Origin: Ceratotherium simum simum
Taxonomy: Eukaryota > Chordata > Mammalia > Perissodactyla > Rhinocerotidae
Assembly (NCBI RefSeq): GCF_000283155.1
Contig: NW_004454262.1
Coordinates: forward strand, 3,565,913-3,629,912
Length of the DNA: 64,000 bases
Reading direction: 5' to 3'
Below are positions 46,713 to 57,373 of this stretch, one piece after another; position 1 is the stretch's first letter, and the number at the start of each line of letters is the position of its first letter. The position numbers and the translations under genes are program-made. Below the pieces are notes generated by a model, which was not told where the DNA came from, did no database searches, and saw only the letters and a list, made by a program, of their open reading frames with translations.

Positions 46713-47545
46713 AAAGAGATTTTTTAAAAATTATTATTTTTGTTTTCAGAATCGTGGTGTAAATCTAATGTTTCCCCAATTACCTCTTTAAAAGCATGCA
46801 AAAGTAGTGAGGAGAATGAGAGACAGGAGCACAAACTCCATTTTCAACAAAACAAGGAGATATCTGAAACCTTAAACCATAAAAGCAAAGAAGGTATCAG
46901 GGAGTGAGGGAAGACCCAAGAGAGAGGACGGCCACACTGCAGAGCTCAGAAAAGGCCACCAATGCACCCTTCTCCAAGCTGAAGGGCACGCTCTGAGGTC
47001 AAAACCAACAATCATTACTTTTCAACAGTGGAACTGGGGAGCTGGAGCTGGTAGAGAAATGAATCTTCTCTGAATCTTGTTTGATTCCAAAGAGAAGGAA
47101 AAAATTATGTATACAAGTCACATCTTCAGGACGTAGTCTATTGGTAAGAAAGAGTAAAGAAGAAAAATTCTGTACTGTCAGCTTGTGAGCTACGCTGCAG
47201 TGCCTGTCTCAGTTGACTGGGGAGAAGTAAAGTCTAAAACAGCACCCTCATATGCCCAAACCTGTCATTAAAAAAACTCCTGCTGGCATGGAACATAGCA
47301 TTGGCAACCCTCACCCCCACCCCCCAACACCCCCCCACACACACACACACATAGCTTCTGTTGAGTTCTAGTCCTGAGTTCTAGGAAGTCTTGAGTTCCT
47401 AAAGTAATAATAATAATAATAAAAGAAACCAATACTTTATTCATGTAAAAATAATACCATAAAAAGGAAAAGGGAGGAGACAACAACAAAAAGCATCAGA
47501 CAAGGATCAGTCACCAGAAAACTTCTGCCATGAGGCAGTTTAAAG
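46713..47545. other. Weakly assignable sequence with simple repeats
   Basis: It may continue old L1/HAL1 sequence but I cannot align it. A C-rich run passing into (CA)n lies at 47312-47352. An (AAT)n run lies at 47405-47422. Confidence 0.45.
47312..47352. repeat. C-rich and (CA)n simple repeat
   Basis: Runs of C (CACCCCCCAACACCCCCCC) pass into about seven CA units on the plus strand. Confidence 0.85.
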
Positions 47546-48060
47546 AGCGTGTCCAAATATACTACTATACATTTCTAAACCTAATGGGACAATAGCCTCT
47601 ATAAAACAAGAATACAAAACAGAGATTCAATAACTCAGGCAAGACATGGTAAGACCACAGAGATAAAACATAACTAGTCAGAGCTCAAGAAAAAAGCAGG
47701 AAAAAAAATGATCACAAAAATAAAGACAAAACTGAAGCCAGATCTGGGAAAATGACATTGCAGAAAATATAGTGGCATGGATTGAAAGCCAAGAAAAATT
47801 AAATGCAAAAAAAACAAAAACAAAATTTTTTTGAAAAGTTAGAGAGAGATTTATAGCAGAGCAGTCCAGATAAAAAAAATTCAAAGTGAATACAAAAAGA
47901 ATAGAATCAAAATATTGGGAAAAAATTAAGTATACTTTAATAACATTTTCTAGAAATAAAAGAAGACTTGAATCTAGAGTTTGAAAGGCCCACCTTGACT
48001 CAGGGAAAATTGACACAGAACAGTCAACATCAAGACACAGTCATGTTATTGGACAAAAAA
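47546..48060 (+). repeat. HAL1/L1M ORF1-region-like fragment
   Basis: AAAGAAGACTTGAATCTAGAG, TTTGAAAGGCCCACC, then GGGAAAATTGACACAGAACAGTC and AACATCAAGACACAG recall an old L1/HAL1 ORF1 region on the plus strand. The upstream A-rich part fits but is weak. Confidence 0.55.
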
Positions 48061-48649
48061 AGAAAACTATATGTTATGTTTGAGTGGATCTAGAAGAAAT
48101 TTACTATTTTCAGTTTCAGAAATATTTTTTTCCTACCAATGTCTAGAATAATATTTATCTGCTTTGTATTTTTGTTTTTGATCAAACATATGGAATCTGA
48201 ACACAAAATGAAAGAAACAGGACTTAGAGAAGGGAAAGTAAAAGAAAGAAGTCATAGTTTGAAGGAAGAAAAAAATTCCCACTTGCTCCTAATTAAAGGG
48301 CTTAAGGATAAATTTATTTAACAGGCAGAGAAACCTCAGTAACATTATTTGTTTAATATTCTCACTCATGAAGGCATCATAGAGTGTACTTAAACCTAGA
48401 TGGTGTAGCCTACTACACACCTTGCCTATATGGTACTAATCTTATGTGACCACCATCGTATATCCAGTTGGTAGTTAACAGAAAGGAGGTCATGCAGTGC
48501 ATGACTATAGTTTCATATCCAAAGAGAAAGCTGTAAATGACATGTAAATCACAGCACCACACAGTTCTTTTATAACTTTATTAACAGCATAAAAAAACAA
48601 ACAAAAACATTCTAAGAGCCACACATTGAAATACCTTTTCTCCTTGCTC
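48061..48649. other. Unannotated intronic sequence
   Basis: No exon or named repeat was recognised. A 60-codon frame at 48139-48321 appears to be chance. Confidence 0.45.
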
Positions 48650-49215
48650 ACCACCCATAATTAATCCCCAAGTCCAATCAATTCACGATTCATTCTCCCC
48701 ACTCTCTTTTGACTTTGTCTTCTACTTTGTCCCCACAACCCACCACTTCTAGTCCAAGTCCCTTTCAGATAACCATTCTTGCCCCCATCCAATCTATTCC
48801 CTATGAACCCAAAGTGATCATTTTATACAGCAAATATGCCCATGTCATCCTCTCCCACCAACAGACTCCACCCCCTTAAGAGTTCAAGGGCTTTATTACC
48901 TTGAGGACAATGAATAATCCTTACACAATGTGCTGTCACCCACTTCTCATCCTCAGCTTCTCTCGTTTTTTCCATGGGCTCACATAGCTGTTCTTTCAGT
49001 CCCTCCAAAAAGCTAGATCTCTCCCCTGTGCTCTGCTCGGAGCGTTCCTCTCCCTCCTCCTTCTCTCCCACCCTCACCGTGGCTCACAGCTACCTGCTAC
49101 TCAACTCTTGTGTCTTTGTGTCAACATCCTCCTCAGGGTAGCATTTCCTGGGCCACTGCTCCCCTTTCCTTTCAGTATTTGTCTCTCCCAACTCTATACC
49201 CAAGCTTGGAGGACC
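48650..49215 (+). repeat. L2 LINE, about 0.55 kb
   Basis: AAAGTGATCATTTTATACAG, then CATGTCATCCTCTCCC, GGGCTTTATTACCTTGAGGACAATG and a pyrimidine-rich stretch with TGTGCTCTGCTCGGAGCG, ending with CTCCTCAGGGTAGCATTTCC. This is the L2 order on the plus strand, much diverged. Confidence 0.65.
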
Positions 49216-49349
49216 ATCACCTGTATTAATTCATATTTCCACTCTACCTCTCAATCCCAGAAAATTAAATAAAACATGGCTATTTTGAAGGTGTCAGAGA
49301 TCCAGGACAACCACCCCTGCCTTTAGAATTCCATTTACCCCATTTATTC

Positions 49350-49520
49350 AATGTCCTCACACTGTTGTAGGTCTGAGTAGGTTGCTTAAACTTCTTGTGT
49401 CTTTTTAGTCTTATCTACAAAAGAAGAACAATCACACCTTCCCTGACTGCAGTGAGGGTCAGAGCTGATGATGAATTTTGTAAATTTTTATAAAGAATTG
49501 TGTAATAGTAATTGATAGAA
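49350..49520 (+). repeat. MIR-like SINE fragment
   Basis: GTAGGTTGCTTAAACTTCTTGTG, then ACAAAAGAAGAACAATCACACC and GAGGGTCAGAGCTGATGATG fit a decayed MIR second half. Confidence 0.5.
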
Positions 49521-50320
49521 TAATTATTATTATTATTTGCAAAAGGCGTTATTTAACGAGTCACACATCTGAATGTAAGATATAGAAAAGTATCTTGTAG
49601 TCATTTTGATTATAATAGGAAGAACCATAAACTTTTAAAAATGTTTAAGGATATATTTTTTAATTTAATTTCATTGTTTTATTTGCCAGTTGCTTTTAGG
49701 TCAGAAACACGGAGTATTTCAAAACTATTCACACAGCATTCCATCCTGAGGAAAAGTTTTAACACCCTCAGAAGAATGGTAAAACTAAGGGGTAAGGGCA
49801 GAAAAAAATGGGCAATTACTTGTAATATAGGCTTGTAGATCATGCATACCAGTGTGTATGTAAACACACAAATGAAATATCCATTTCATGGTTCAGAAAA
49901 AGAACATTTTATATTTTACCCATCTTCACCCTAGGGATCTTGAGAGGAAATAGGGTATAGCTGTGTTACCAAATGTGTATATATATTTAATACATCCAAG
50001 AAGAAAGAGAGAAGTGGGAAGAGAGGGACAGAGAAGAAAGAAAGGAGGGAGGAAAGAGAAAAATTATCAGGATTCTCTCCTATAGTGTCCCTTAATGGAC
50101 AAAGTTACCTGGGATCAAATGTAGAAAGGGCAGGTTGCCACAGTTAACACATTGCAAACTTCCCCCAGTGAATGCCTACTGTCTGGAAGAAGCATAAAAG
50201 GCCCATGTGATAGAACTGTGATACAGTCTCTTTAATTTTCATTCTTCACTTTAGGAGTTATTTCTGAAAAAGGAGAACTAAGTTCTTCTTCTCCCATCAT
50301 CCTAAAGGGACTGTTTCATC
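49521..50320. other. Unannotated sequence with a GA-rich tract
   Basis: A purine-rich run (GAAAGAGAGAAG, GGGAAGAGAGG, GAAAGGAGGGAGG) lies at 49999-50062, preceded by a short TATATAT. Nothing else was recognised. Confidence 0.55.
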
Positions 50321-50324
50321 ATAG

Positions 50325-50445
50325 ATCGGGCCTGCCATGGCCTTTCTAAGAGTGTGATGTACTCTGTCTCTTCAATACACCCCTAGAGTTTCTGACTCAA
50401 TAGGTCTGGGGCAGACTAGAGAATTTGCCTTTTTAATAAGTTCCC
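50325..50445 (+). repeat. MER5A hAT-Charlie element, left part
   Basis: GAGTTTCTGACTCAATAGGTCTGGGGC, then GAGAATTTGCCTTTTTAATAAGTTCCC is MER5A sequence. It is interrupted by a young ERE and resumes at 50643. Confidence 0.8.
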
Positions 50446-50642
50446 GGGGCCGGCCCGTGGCTTAGCGGTTAAGTGCACGCGTTCCGCTACTGGCGGCCCA
50501 GGTTCAGATCCTCAGCGCACCGCCGACGCACCGCTTATCCCGCCATGCTGAGGCTGCGTCCCACATACAGCAACTAGAAGGATGTGCAGCTATGACATGT
50601 AATTATCTACTGGGGCTTTGGGGGAAAAATAAATAAATAAAT
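50446..50642 (+). mobile_element. ERE SINE, young, inserted inside MER5A
   Basis: It starts GGGGCCGGCCCGTGGC with a box-A-like TGGCTTAGCGGTTAAG, then CATACAGCAACTAGAAGG, CTACTGGGGCTTTGGGGG and an AATAAATAAATAAAT tail. The duplication AATAAGTTCCC is identical at 50435-50445 and 50643-50653. The host element reads through once the insert is removed. Confidence 0.97.
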
Positions 50643-50700
50643 AATAAGTTCCCAGATGGTGTCGATGCTGCTGATCTGGGGATTCTGCTCTTCAGGAAGC
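50643..50700 (+). repeat. MER5A hAT-Charlie element, right part
   Basis: AAGTTCCCAGATGGTGTCGATGCTGCTGATCTGGGGA is the MER5A 3' half, continuing the left part across the ERE. Confidence 0.8.
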
Positions 50701-50902
50701 TCTGAAAGCCCATAGGCAAGGACAGAACATCTTGGAAGTTGAGCGATGTTTTAAAAGAGCTAGGAGAGTGGATAAAGCCAAGATCTAGCATAGTTCTGGA
50801 ACAAATTGGGCACCCCATAAATACTGAATAAATGAATGAGTGGCATTGTTTTTTGCTGAAGCTGCCATGATTGGCCTAAGGAAGCAGGAGCACAGTCTTT
50901 GC

Positions 50903-51100
50903 AATCAGACACATCAAGTTTCAGATCTGGCCTTCCCACTTACAGGCTTTGTGACATTTGATTATTATTCAATTTCTCTGGGCCTAAATCTTTCTCATAT
51001 TTATATTGGAGTCATAATATCTATCTTATGGAGTTATTCTGAAGAGTGAGAATAATGGACATTACACTAGCCTAGTAGAGCACCTGTCACATTGTGAAGA
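50903..51100 (+). repeat. MIRb SINE
   Basis: AATCAGACACATCAAGTTTCAG, then CCACTTACAGGCTTTGTGAC, TCTCTGGGCCTAAATC, ATTGGAGTCATAATATC and a GTAGAGCACCTGTCAC end follow MIRb order on the plus strand. Confidence 0.8.
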
Positions 51101-52834
51101 CACAAGACATACTGTGCATTTTCTGCTGTTGTGCTAAGGTTCCTGGGGTTGCATGTGCCACCTGAGGGGTAGTGTGCTTCAGGGCTGGATCGCCTGACAC
51201 CCAAGTGATCAGCATTTGCCACCATCACCTGCCAGTTACTGGTAGGAGAGGCCTGGCCAGGTTCAGAGTTCATAAGTGTGTGAGAGGTGAATAGCCACAC
51301 AAATGGCAAGTATGATAGTTAATTTACACCCCTCCCAACACCACATAATTGTGCATCACAAGGATACCCTCGGCTTCATCAAATAGAATAAATGAACCAG
51401 AGAGAAGTAAAAGCGCTCGTGGATACACTGAGTTTGAGGAAGGAGCTAGAGTCAAACTCTTTTTCATGAGCTTCCTGTCCACTTCCCCACCCACTAGATC
51501 TGTATTTCGTCTGAGAAAATGCCTCAGTAACTGTTTTAATGGAGCACTCTTCCTTTTCCTGATGAGGACAGCTATCAACATGAAAGGAATAACTAGACCT
51601 CAGTGAAAAAAATCCTCTCCCATAAAAGCCTCAAAGATTATTACTAAATGCCTTACTCAAACATTGTTCGATTCATACACCAAGAGTTTTGACTTTCTTT
51701 TTCAAGATTAATATCTCTGCAGAGTATCTCTGAAAAGCATAGGCAGAGAAATGTGATCATTCCTCAAATGCTCCAATGTTTTCCTATCAGACATCTCAGC
51801 ACCCTGAATATTATGTGCATATGAACTAACAAGTTTGAGAATAAGTTGTCACGGGTATTTCCTAACCAAATCCTTTCAAACATATACAATAAGATACAAG
51901 ACAACACAAAAACTAACCAGCTCTACAGTTTGATCTTAAGCAAAAATGCAAAGTGAGTTGTTTGTGTTCAGTGACATCACCAATGCAGATCGGTGCCCTT
52001 TGCCCCCTTGGTACCCTTTGCTGGTAGAACTTTGCCCATCAGAAATCCACTCTAAGTAATGATGGGGCTCATTGGCATTAAAACACAAAAAAATAAAAAC
52101 ATCTTTAATTCTTTTTTCTCCAGGATGCCTGAGCCCCATCATTAGAGCACTAGGCTGGGCTCCGGGAGGTACGCTATACCCTGGGCTAGCCTGGGGACCT
52201 GCAGGTTCTAAGTGAGTAATCCAAGATGCGGCAGTTTATGGGGATGAAAAGGCAAAGCCTGTGGGTTGGTGGAGTGAGGAGATCACCAAACAGTAACTAT
52301 AAAACTGGACAAATGTATCAAAACCAACCATTCCAGTATCCTAGAAATTGACTAAACTGATAAGCACTTATTAATGAAAAACTACCGAATTTGGAGTCAG
52401 AACAACGGGAATCTGTGGTATTCATGCCTGGGGCTGCTCCCATTCCCTCTCCCAGCCCTTTCTTCATGGTAATTCTAACAGGTGTAGGGCAAGTAGTGAA
52501 TAACCAGCAGCTTAACCGTAGGAGGAAAGTGACTTGATTTGGAGCAGTAGGTGGATAATCCCGTGCCCAGCAGAGTTGTCAGTCATAAGTAACAATCTCA
52601 ACAAAAAACGAATTAGGACAGCCAGCAGTCCTGATAGCCTGAGATTACAAACCTGGTAGGGACCCTGGTAGGCCAGCCAGAAATTTAACAGGAGACACAG
52701 GCAATGAGACAGCCATAGAGACACTTGATATTCTTGGCTGACTGAAGGGGATGCGTATACACAGGGAAGACTGCAGGAGGCCCAGCTATCCCACGTCCTT
52801 GTCCTAGCAGGAGCCTCCCTAGATCGGCATTGCA
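51101..52834. other. Unannotated intronic sequence
   Basis: No exon or named repeat was recognised. 52140-52260 is GC-richer. The frames of 70-85 codons here have no family I recognise. Confidence 0.5.
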
Positions 52835-53645
52835 GCTAATCTCCACCCCGACCCCTGACCCCAGGTAACCACTGATCTTCTTTCTGTCATTACAAATTTG
52901 CCTTTCCCAGATATTTTATTTATCGGTTTTTATTTTAATTTCTACCACATTTTATTTATCCATTCACAGTTGATGGACACTCGGACTGTACCATTCACAT
53001 TCAAGTCTTTATGTGGACATATGTTTTCACTTCTTTTAGGTGGATTCCTAGGAGTGGAAATTCTGGGTCATATTGATAGAGCTATGATTCCCTTTTTTAG
53101 GAAACTGCCAAACAGTTTTCCAAAATGGCTGTACCATTTTACATTACCACCAGCAATGTATGAACGGTCCACTTTCTCTACATTCTCACCAAAAATTGGT
53201 ATTGTCTGTATTTTTTATTATAATGATTTTAGTGGATGTGGAGTGGTGTCCCATTGTGCTGTAATTTGCACTTCCCTAACGACCAAAGAAGTTGGGCATC
53301 TTTTCATATGTTTTTTACCCGTCTGTGTGTCTCCTTTGGTGAAAGTACATTTAAATCTTTTGCCCACTTTTAAATTGAGTTGCTTGTCATATTATTGAGA
53401 TGAACAGTTGATTATATATTCTTGAAACAAGTACTTTGTCAGAAATATAATTTGCAAATATTTCTTCCCAGTTTGTGGCTTTTCTTTTTATTTTGTTAAT
53501 GGTGTAATTTGAAGTGTAGAAGTTATTAATTTTAATAATACGTTTTATCTTTTTAAAAAGATGTATTGTGTCTTTGGTGTCATATCTAAGAACTCTTTAT
53601 ATCACCCCAGTCACCGGAGATCTTCTCCTATGTTTTCTTCTGGAA
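52835..53645 (-). mobile_element. Old L1 antisense, segment 1 of a nested cluster
   Basis: CCCCAGGTAACCACTGATC, CAGTTGATGGACACTCGGACTG, then GGATTCCTAGGAGTGGAAATTC, CTGTACCATTTTACATTACC and TTGCAAATATTTCTTCCCAG are reversed L1 3' UTR and ORF2. A 166-codon plus-strand frame (52898-53398) is the antisense of this L1 and not a gene. The element continues across later insertions to about 56215. Confidence 0.9.
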
Positions 53646-53885
53646 CAGGTTTTTGCAACAGCAGCATTACGGATATTTTGGGCCGGATAATTCTTTGTTG
53701 TGGGAGGCTGTCCTGTGCATTGTAGAATACAAAGCAGCATCGCTGGCCTCTACCCGCTAGATGCCGTTAGCACCTACCTGCCCTGTCCCTCCCCCCACTC
53801 CCCAATTGATTGTGACAGCCCAAAATGCCCCCAGACGTTGCCAGGTGTTTCTTGGCAGGCAAAATCGTCCTGATAGAGACCATTG
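53646..53885 (-). mobile_element. MER20 hAT-Charlie element inserted in the L1
   Basis: It reads CAGGTTTTTGCAAC at one end and GAGACCATTG at the other. Inside it shows TTTTGGGCCGGATAATTCTTTG, CCTGTGCATTGTAGAATAC and CCTCTACCCGCTAGATGCC, the reversed MER20 order. Flanks TTCTGGAA and ATCTAGCA are a plausible decayed 8-bp duplication (5 of 8 identical). L1 sequence resumes directly afterwards. Confidence 0.85.
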
Positions 53886-54067
53886 ATCTAGCAGTTTTAT
53901 AGTTTAAAGTTCTAACACTTAGGTTTATGATTCATTTTGAGTTTCTTTTTGAGTGTGGAATGAGGTAAGAGTCTAAGTTAAACATATTTTTTCGTATGAG
54001 TATCCAATTATCCCAGCACCATTTCTTGAAAAGACTATCATTTCCTCCATTAAATTATCTTGGCACT
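53886..54067 (-). mobile_element. Old L1 antisense, segment 2
   Basis: AGTTTTATAGTTTAAAGTTC, GATTCATTTTGAGTTTC, ATCCAATTATCCCAGCACC, then ATTTCTTGAAAAGACTATC continue reversed L1 ORF2 from before MER20. It ends at AAATTATCTTGGCACT (54052-54067), the left target duplication of a sense-strand L1. Confidence 0.9.
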
Positions 54068-55533
54068 AAGAACACACAATGGGGAAAGGATAGTCTCTTC
54101 AATAAATGGTGTTGGGAAAACTGGATATCCACATGCAGAAGAACGAAATTGGACCCTTATCTCACACCATATATAAAGATGAACTCAAAATAGATTAAAG
54201 ATTTAAATGTAAGACCTGAAACCATAAAACTCCTAGAAGAAAACATAGGAAAAAAGCTTCTTGACATTGTCTGGGCAATGACTTTTTGGATATGACATCA
54301 AAAGCACAGGCAACAAAAACAAAAGTAGACAAATAGAATTGCATGAAACTGAAATCTTATGCATAGCAAAGGAAACAATCAACAAAATGAAAAGACAACC
54401 TATGGAATAGGAGAAAATATTTGCAAGCCATATATTTGATAAGGGGTTGATATCCAAAATATATAAGGAACTCATGCAATTCAACAGCAAAAAAAAGCAA
54501 ATAACTCAAATAAAAAATGGGCAAAGAACCTAAATAGACATTTCTTAAAAGAAGACATACAAATGACCAACTGGTATGTGAAAAGGTGCTCAACTTCACT
54601 AACCGTCAGGGAAATGCAAGTCAAAATACAGTGAGATATCATCTTACCCCTGTACACTGTTGGTGAGAACGTAAATTGGTACAGCAATTATGGAAAAAAG
54701 TATGGAGCATCCTTAAAAAATTAAAAATAAAACTACCTTATGACCAGCAACCGCATGTCTGGGTATATATTCAAAGGAAATGAAGTTACTATCTTGAAGG
54801 GATATTTGTACTCTCATGTTCATTTTAGCATTTTTCACAATAGCCAAGATTAAGAAAAAACCTAGATGATCATTGACAGATGAATGGATAAGAAAATGTG
54901 ATTTTATATATATACATATATGTAGTACATACTACATATTACATAATACATATCTACCTATATATAATGAAATACTATTCAGCCACAAAATAGAAGGAAA
55001 TCCTGCCATTTGTAACAACATGGATGAATCTGGAGGATATTATGCTAGGTGAAATAAGCCAGACAGAGAAAGACAAATACTGCCCTGATCTTACTTATCT
55101 GTGGAATCTAAAAATGTCAAACTCATAGTAAGAGAGTAGAATGGTAGTTACTGGGGTAGAGGGAGGAGGATAATGGGGAGATGTTAGCTAAGGAGTACAA
55201 AGTTTCAGTTATGCATGATAAATAAGTTTTGGAGATCTAATGTACAGTAAGGTGACAAGGGTAAGCAATATTGTAACGTATACTTGAAATTTGCTAAAAG
55301 GGTAGATCTTAATTTTTCTCACCACACAAAAATGTAACTATGTGAGGTGATGGATATGTTAATTAGCTTGATTGTGGTAAATATTTCACAATGTATTCAT
55401 ATAGCAAATCATCAAGTTGTACACCTTAAATATACACAATTTTTAATTGTCAACTATGACTCAATAAAGTTGGAAAAATGTGTTGTGAAAGTCTGACAAG
55501 TGAGCAGAAGAAAAAAAAAAAATTAAAATTAAA
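54068..55533 (+). mobile_element. L1, 5'-truncated, sense, inserted into the older antisense L1
   Basis: It opens in ORF2 with AATGGGGAAAGGATAGTCTC, then GGTGTTGGGAAAACTGGATATCC, AAAATATTTGCAAGCCATA, CACAATAGCCAAGATTAAG and ATGGATGAATCTGGAGG. It runs through the L1 3' UTR to an A-rich tail. AAATTATCTTGGCACT (54052-54067) and AAATTGTCCTGGCACT (55534-55549) are target duplications with two differences. The ORF2 remnant is broken by stops. A TA-rich expansion sits at 54903-54968. Confidence 0.92.
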
Positions 55534-55702
55534 AAATTGTCCTGGCACTTTTGTCAAAAATCAGTTGACCAAAATTACAAGTGTTTATTTCTGGAATTTC
55601 CATTTTGTTCCATTGATATATATACCTATACTTACACCAATACCACACTGTCTTGATTACTGTAGCTTTATAGTAAGTTTTGAAATGAGGTAACGTAAGT
55701 CT
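55534..55702 (-). mobile_element. Old L1 antisense, segment 3
   Basis: CTTTTGTCAAAAATCAGTTGACC, then ATTTCTGGAATTTCC and ACCACACTGTCTTGATTACTG resume reversed L1 ORF2 exactly where segment 2 stopped. Confidence 0.9.
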
Positions 55703-55935
55703 TTTTTTTGTGTGTGAGGAAGATGAGCCCTGTGCTAACTTCTGCCAATCCTCCTCTTTTTATGCTGAGGAAGACTGGCCCTGGGCTAACATCCGTGCCC
55801 ACTTTATATGGGATGCCACCACAGCATGGCTTGACAAGCGGTGCATCGCTGCGCGCCCGGGATCCAAACAGGCGAACCCTGGGCTGCTGCAGCAGAGCGC
55901 ATGCACTTAACTGCTTGTGCCACTGGGCCGGCCCC
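55703..55935 (-). mobile_element. ERE SINE inserted in the old L1, antisense
   Basis: On the minus strand: GGGGCCGGCCCAGTGGC, a tRNA-like head with box-B-like GTTTGGATCCCGGG, then GTTAGCCCAGGGCC and GTCTTCCTCAGC modules. A duplication of about 20 bp, beginning AAATGAG and ending TCTT, lies at about 55683-55703 and 55936-55956, with a few differences. Confidence 0.92.
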
Positions 55936-56215
55936 AAATGAGATAATGTAAATCTTGCAACTTTGTTTTTCTTTTTGAAAAATTTTCTGGTTATTCTAAG
56001 TCCTTTGCATTTATATATGTTATATATTTGATCAACTTATAAATTTCTACCAAAAAGCCTGTTGGAATTTTGATAGGAATTGCCGTGAATCTACATAGAT
56101 AAATTTGAGGAGAATTGCCATTTTAACAGTAATTAAATTTTCCCTCTCAGAGCGTTATTGTCATGCTTTTTAAAAATTTCTTTCTATCTTTGTTGAGTAA
56201 CTTATTTGGACTAAT
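55936..56215 (-). mobile_element. Old L1 antisense, segment 4
   Basis: CAACTTTGTTTTTCTTTTTG, GGTTATTCTAAGTCC, AAAAAGCCTGTTGGAATTTTG and ATAGGAATTGCCGTGAATC continue reversed L1 ORF2 past the ERE. Similarity fades near 56200. Confidence 0.85.
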
Positions 56216-56443
56216 TTTCGATATTCGTATCCTCTGCAGTGTGTGGCCACTGATCTCTCTTCCCAGTTCTCCCCTCCTCCTTGTTCTTATTTTTAAGGCT
56301 GACTTCTTAGGAGTTCCTCTCTTTCTACGTGACCTAGTGGTGAGCCAATGGTTGGTCAGAGGTTGGGCGCAAACATCTCAAGCCAGTAAATCTCCTACCC
56401 TCAGTTGATGGATCTGCTTGTAGGTTCAGGAGCACATTCATAA
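56216..56443. other. Unannotated intronic sequence
   Basis: A short stretch with nothing recognisable between the L1 nest and the next ERE. Confidence 0.45.
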
Positions 56444-56640
56444 TTTTATTTATTTATTTATTTTCCCCCTCAAAGCCCCAGTAGATAGTTGTACGTCATA
56501 GTTGCACATCCTTCTGGTTGCTGTATGTGGGACGCGGCCTCAGCATGGCTGGAGAAGCGGTGCATTGGTGCGCGCCCGGGATCCGAACCCGGGCCGCCAG
56601 CAGCCGAGCGCGCACACTTAACCACTAAGCCATGGGACCG
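56444..56640 (-). mobile_element. ERE SINE, antisense, 5' end slightly damaged
   Basis: A TTTATTTATTTATTT tail, then CCCCAGTAGATAGTTG, GCTGTATGTGGGACGCGGCC, a box-B-like CCCGGGATCCGAACCC and CTTAACCACTAAGCC. On the minus strand the head reads CGGTCCCATGG instead of the usual GGGCCGGCCC, so the first bases are lost or mutated. No clear target duplication was found. Confidence 0.92.
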
Positions 56641-57204
56641 CAACTTTTAGCCTGTGAGAAATGACATCCCGTGTTGACTACAACAACTTGTAAGAACAGA
56701 AATGGATTTCTAATTTAATCACATCACAGTAGTGGTCAGTCTCAGAAAACATCTATTATTTCGCAACGGAGGTGGCAGTATTTTGAAAATCACTTTATAA
56801 ACTTCGATCAGTCTCAGAAAAACTAACATGTTTTAATTTCAAATAAAAATGCTACAGTCTGCTTCTTCATTAGATGCAATTCTCTCAAAAATATCTTGAA
56901 GCATTTCATTGCTAAAAAAGGCACAGGTTAACTGCAAACAAGGCCTTTACATAAAGTGTACCTACAATCCCTGCTGAAGTATCAATACGTGGGCATGGAT
57001 TCTTGTGCACAACAAATCTTGAATGTCATGTGCCTTAAGGCAGCATGAAAATTATTTGGAAAGCTGATATAAACTTGGAATTCTGAGTTTCTCTGAATAA
57101 ATGTACTACACAAATGTAAAACAAGATGATAATGAAAACAAAACCCATACATTCTTTAAAAATTTCACATGAGTCACAGTCTATGCACATCTTTCCTCAC
57201 TTCC
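56641..57204. other. Unannotated intronic sequence
   Basis: AT-rich with no exon or named repeat recognised. Confidence 0.5.
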
Positions 57205-57373
57205 AGTTCCTAGACTCTACTGTGCACAAGAATCCACTAGGGTGTTCGTTCGAAACGCGCTTTTCAAGGCCCTACCCCTTTGAGAGTCTGCTTCAATACA
57301 TCCGGGACATGGGCTGGCACCCGGTGATTCCGACGCAGGGGGTGTGAGAGTCACACCTTGAGCAACACTGCTC
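57205..57373 (+). repeat. MER5A-like hAT-Charlie element
   Basis: TGTGCACAAGAATCCACTAGGG, GAAACGCGCTTTTCAAGGCCC, a GAGAGTCTGCTTCAATA block, GGTGATTCCGACGCAGG and a TGAGCAACACTG end follow the MER5A/Charlie order with many differences. Several CpGs are kept, unusual for an old element. Confidence 0.65.

Noticed and set aside
52898..53398. 166-codon plus-strand open frame
   Set aside because: It is the antisense of an L1 ORF2 3' end and carries no independent gene evidence.
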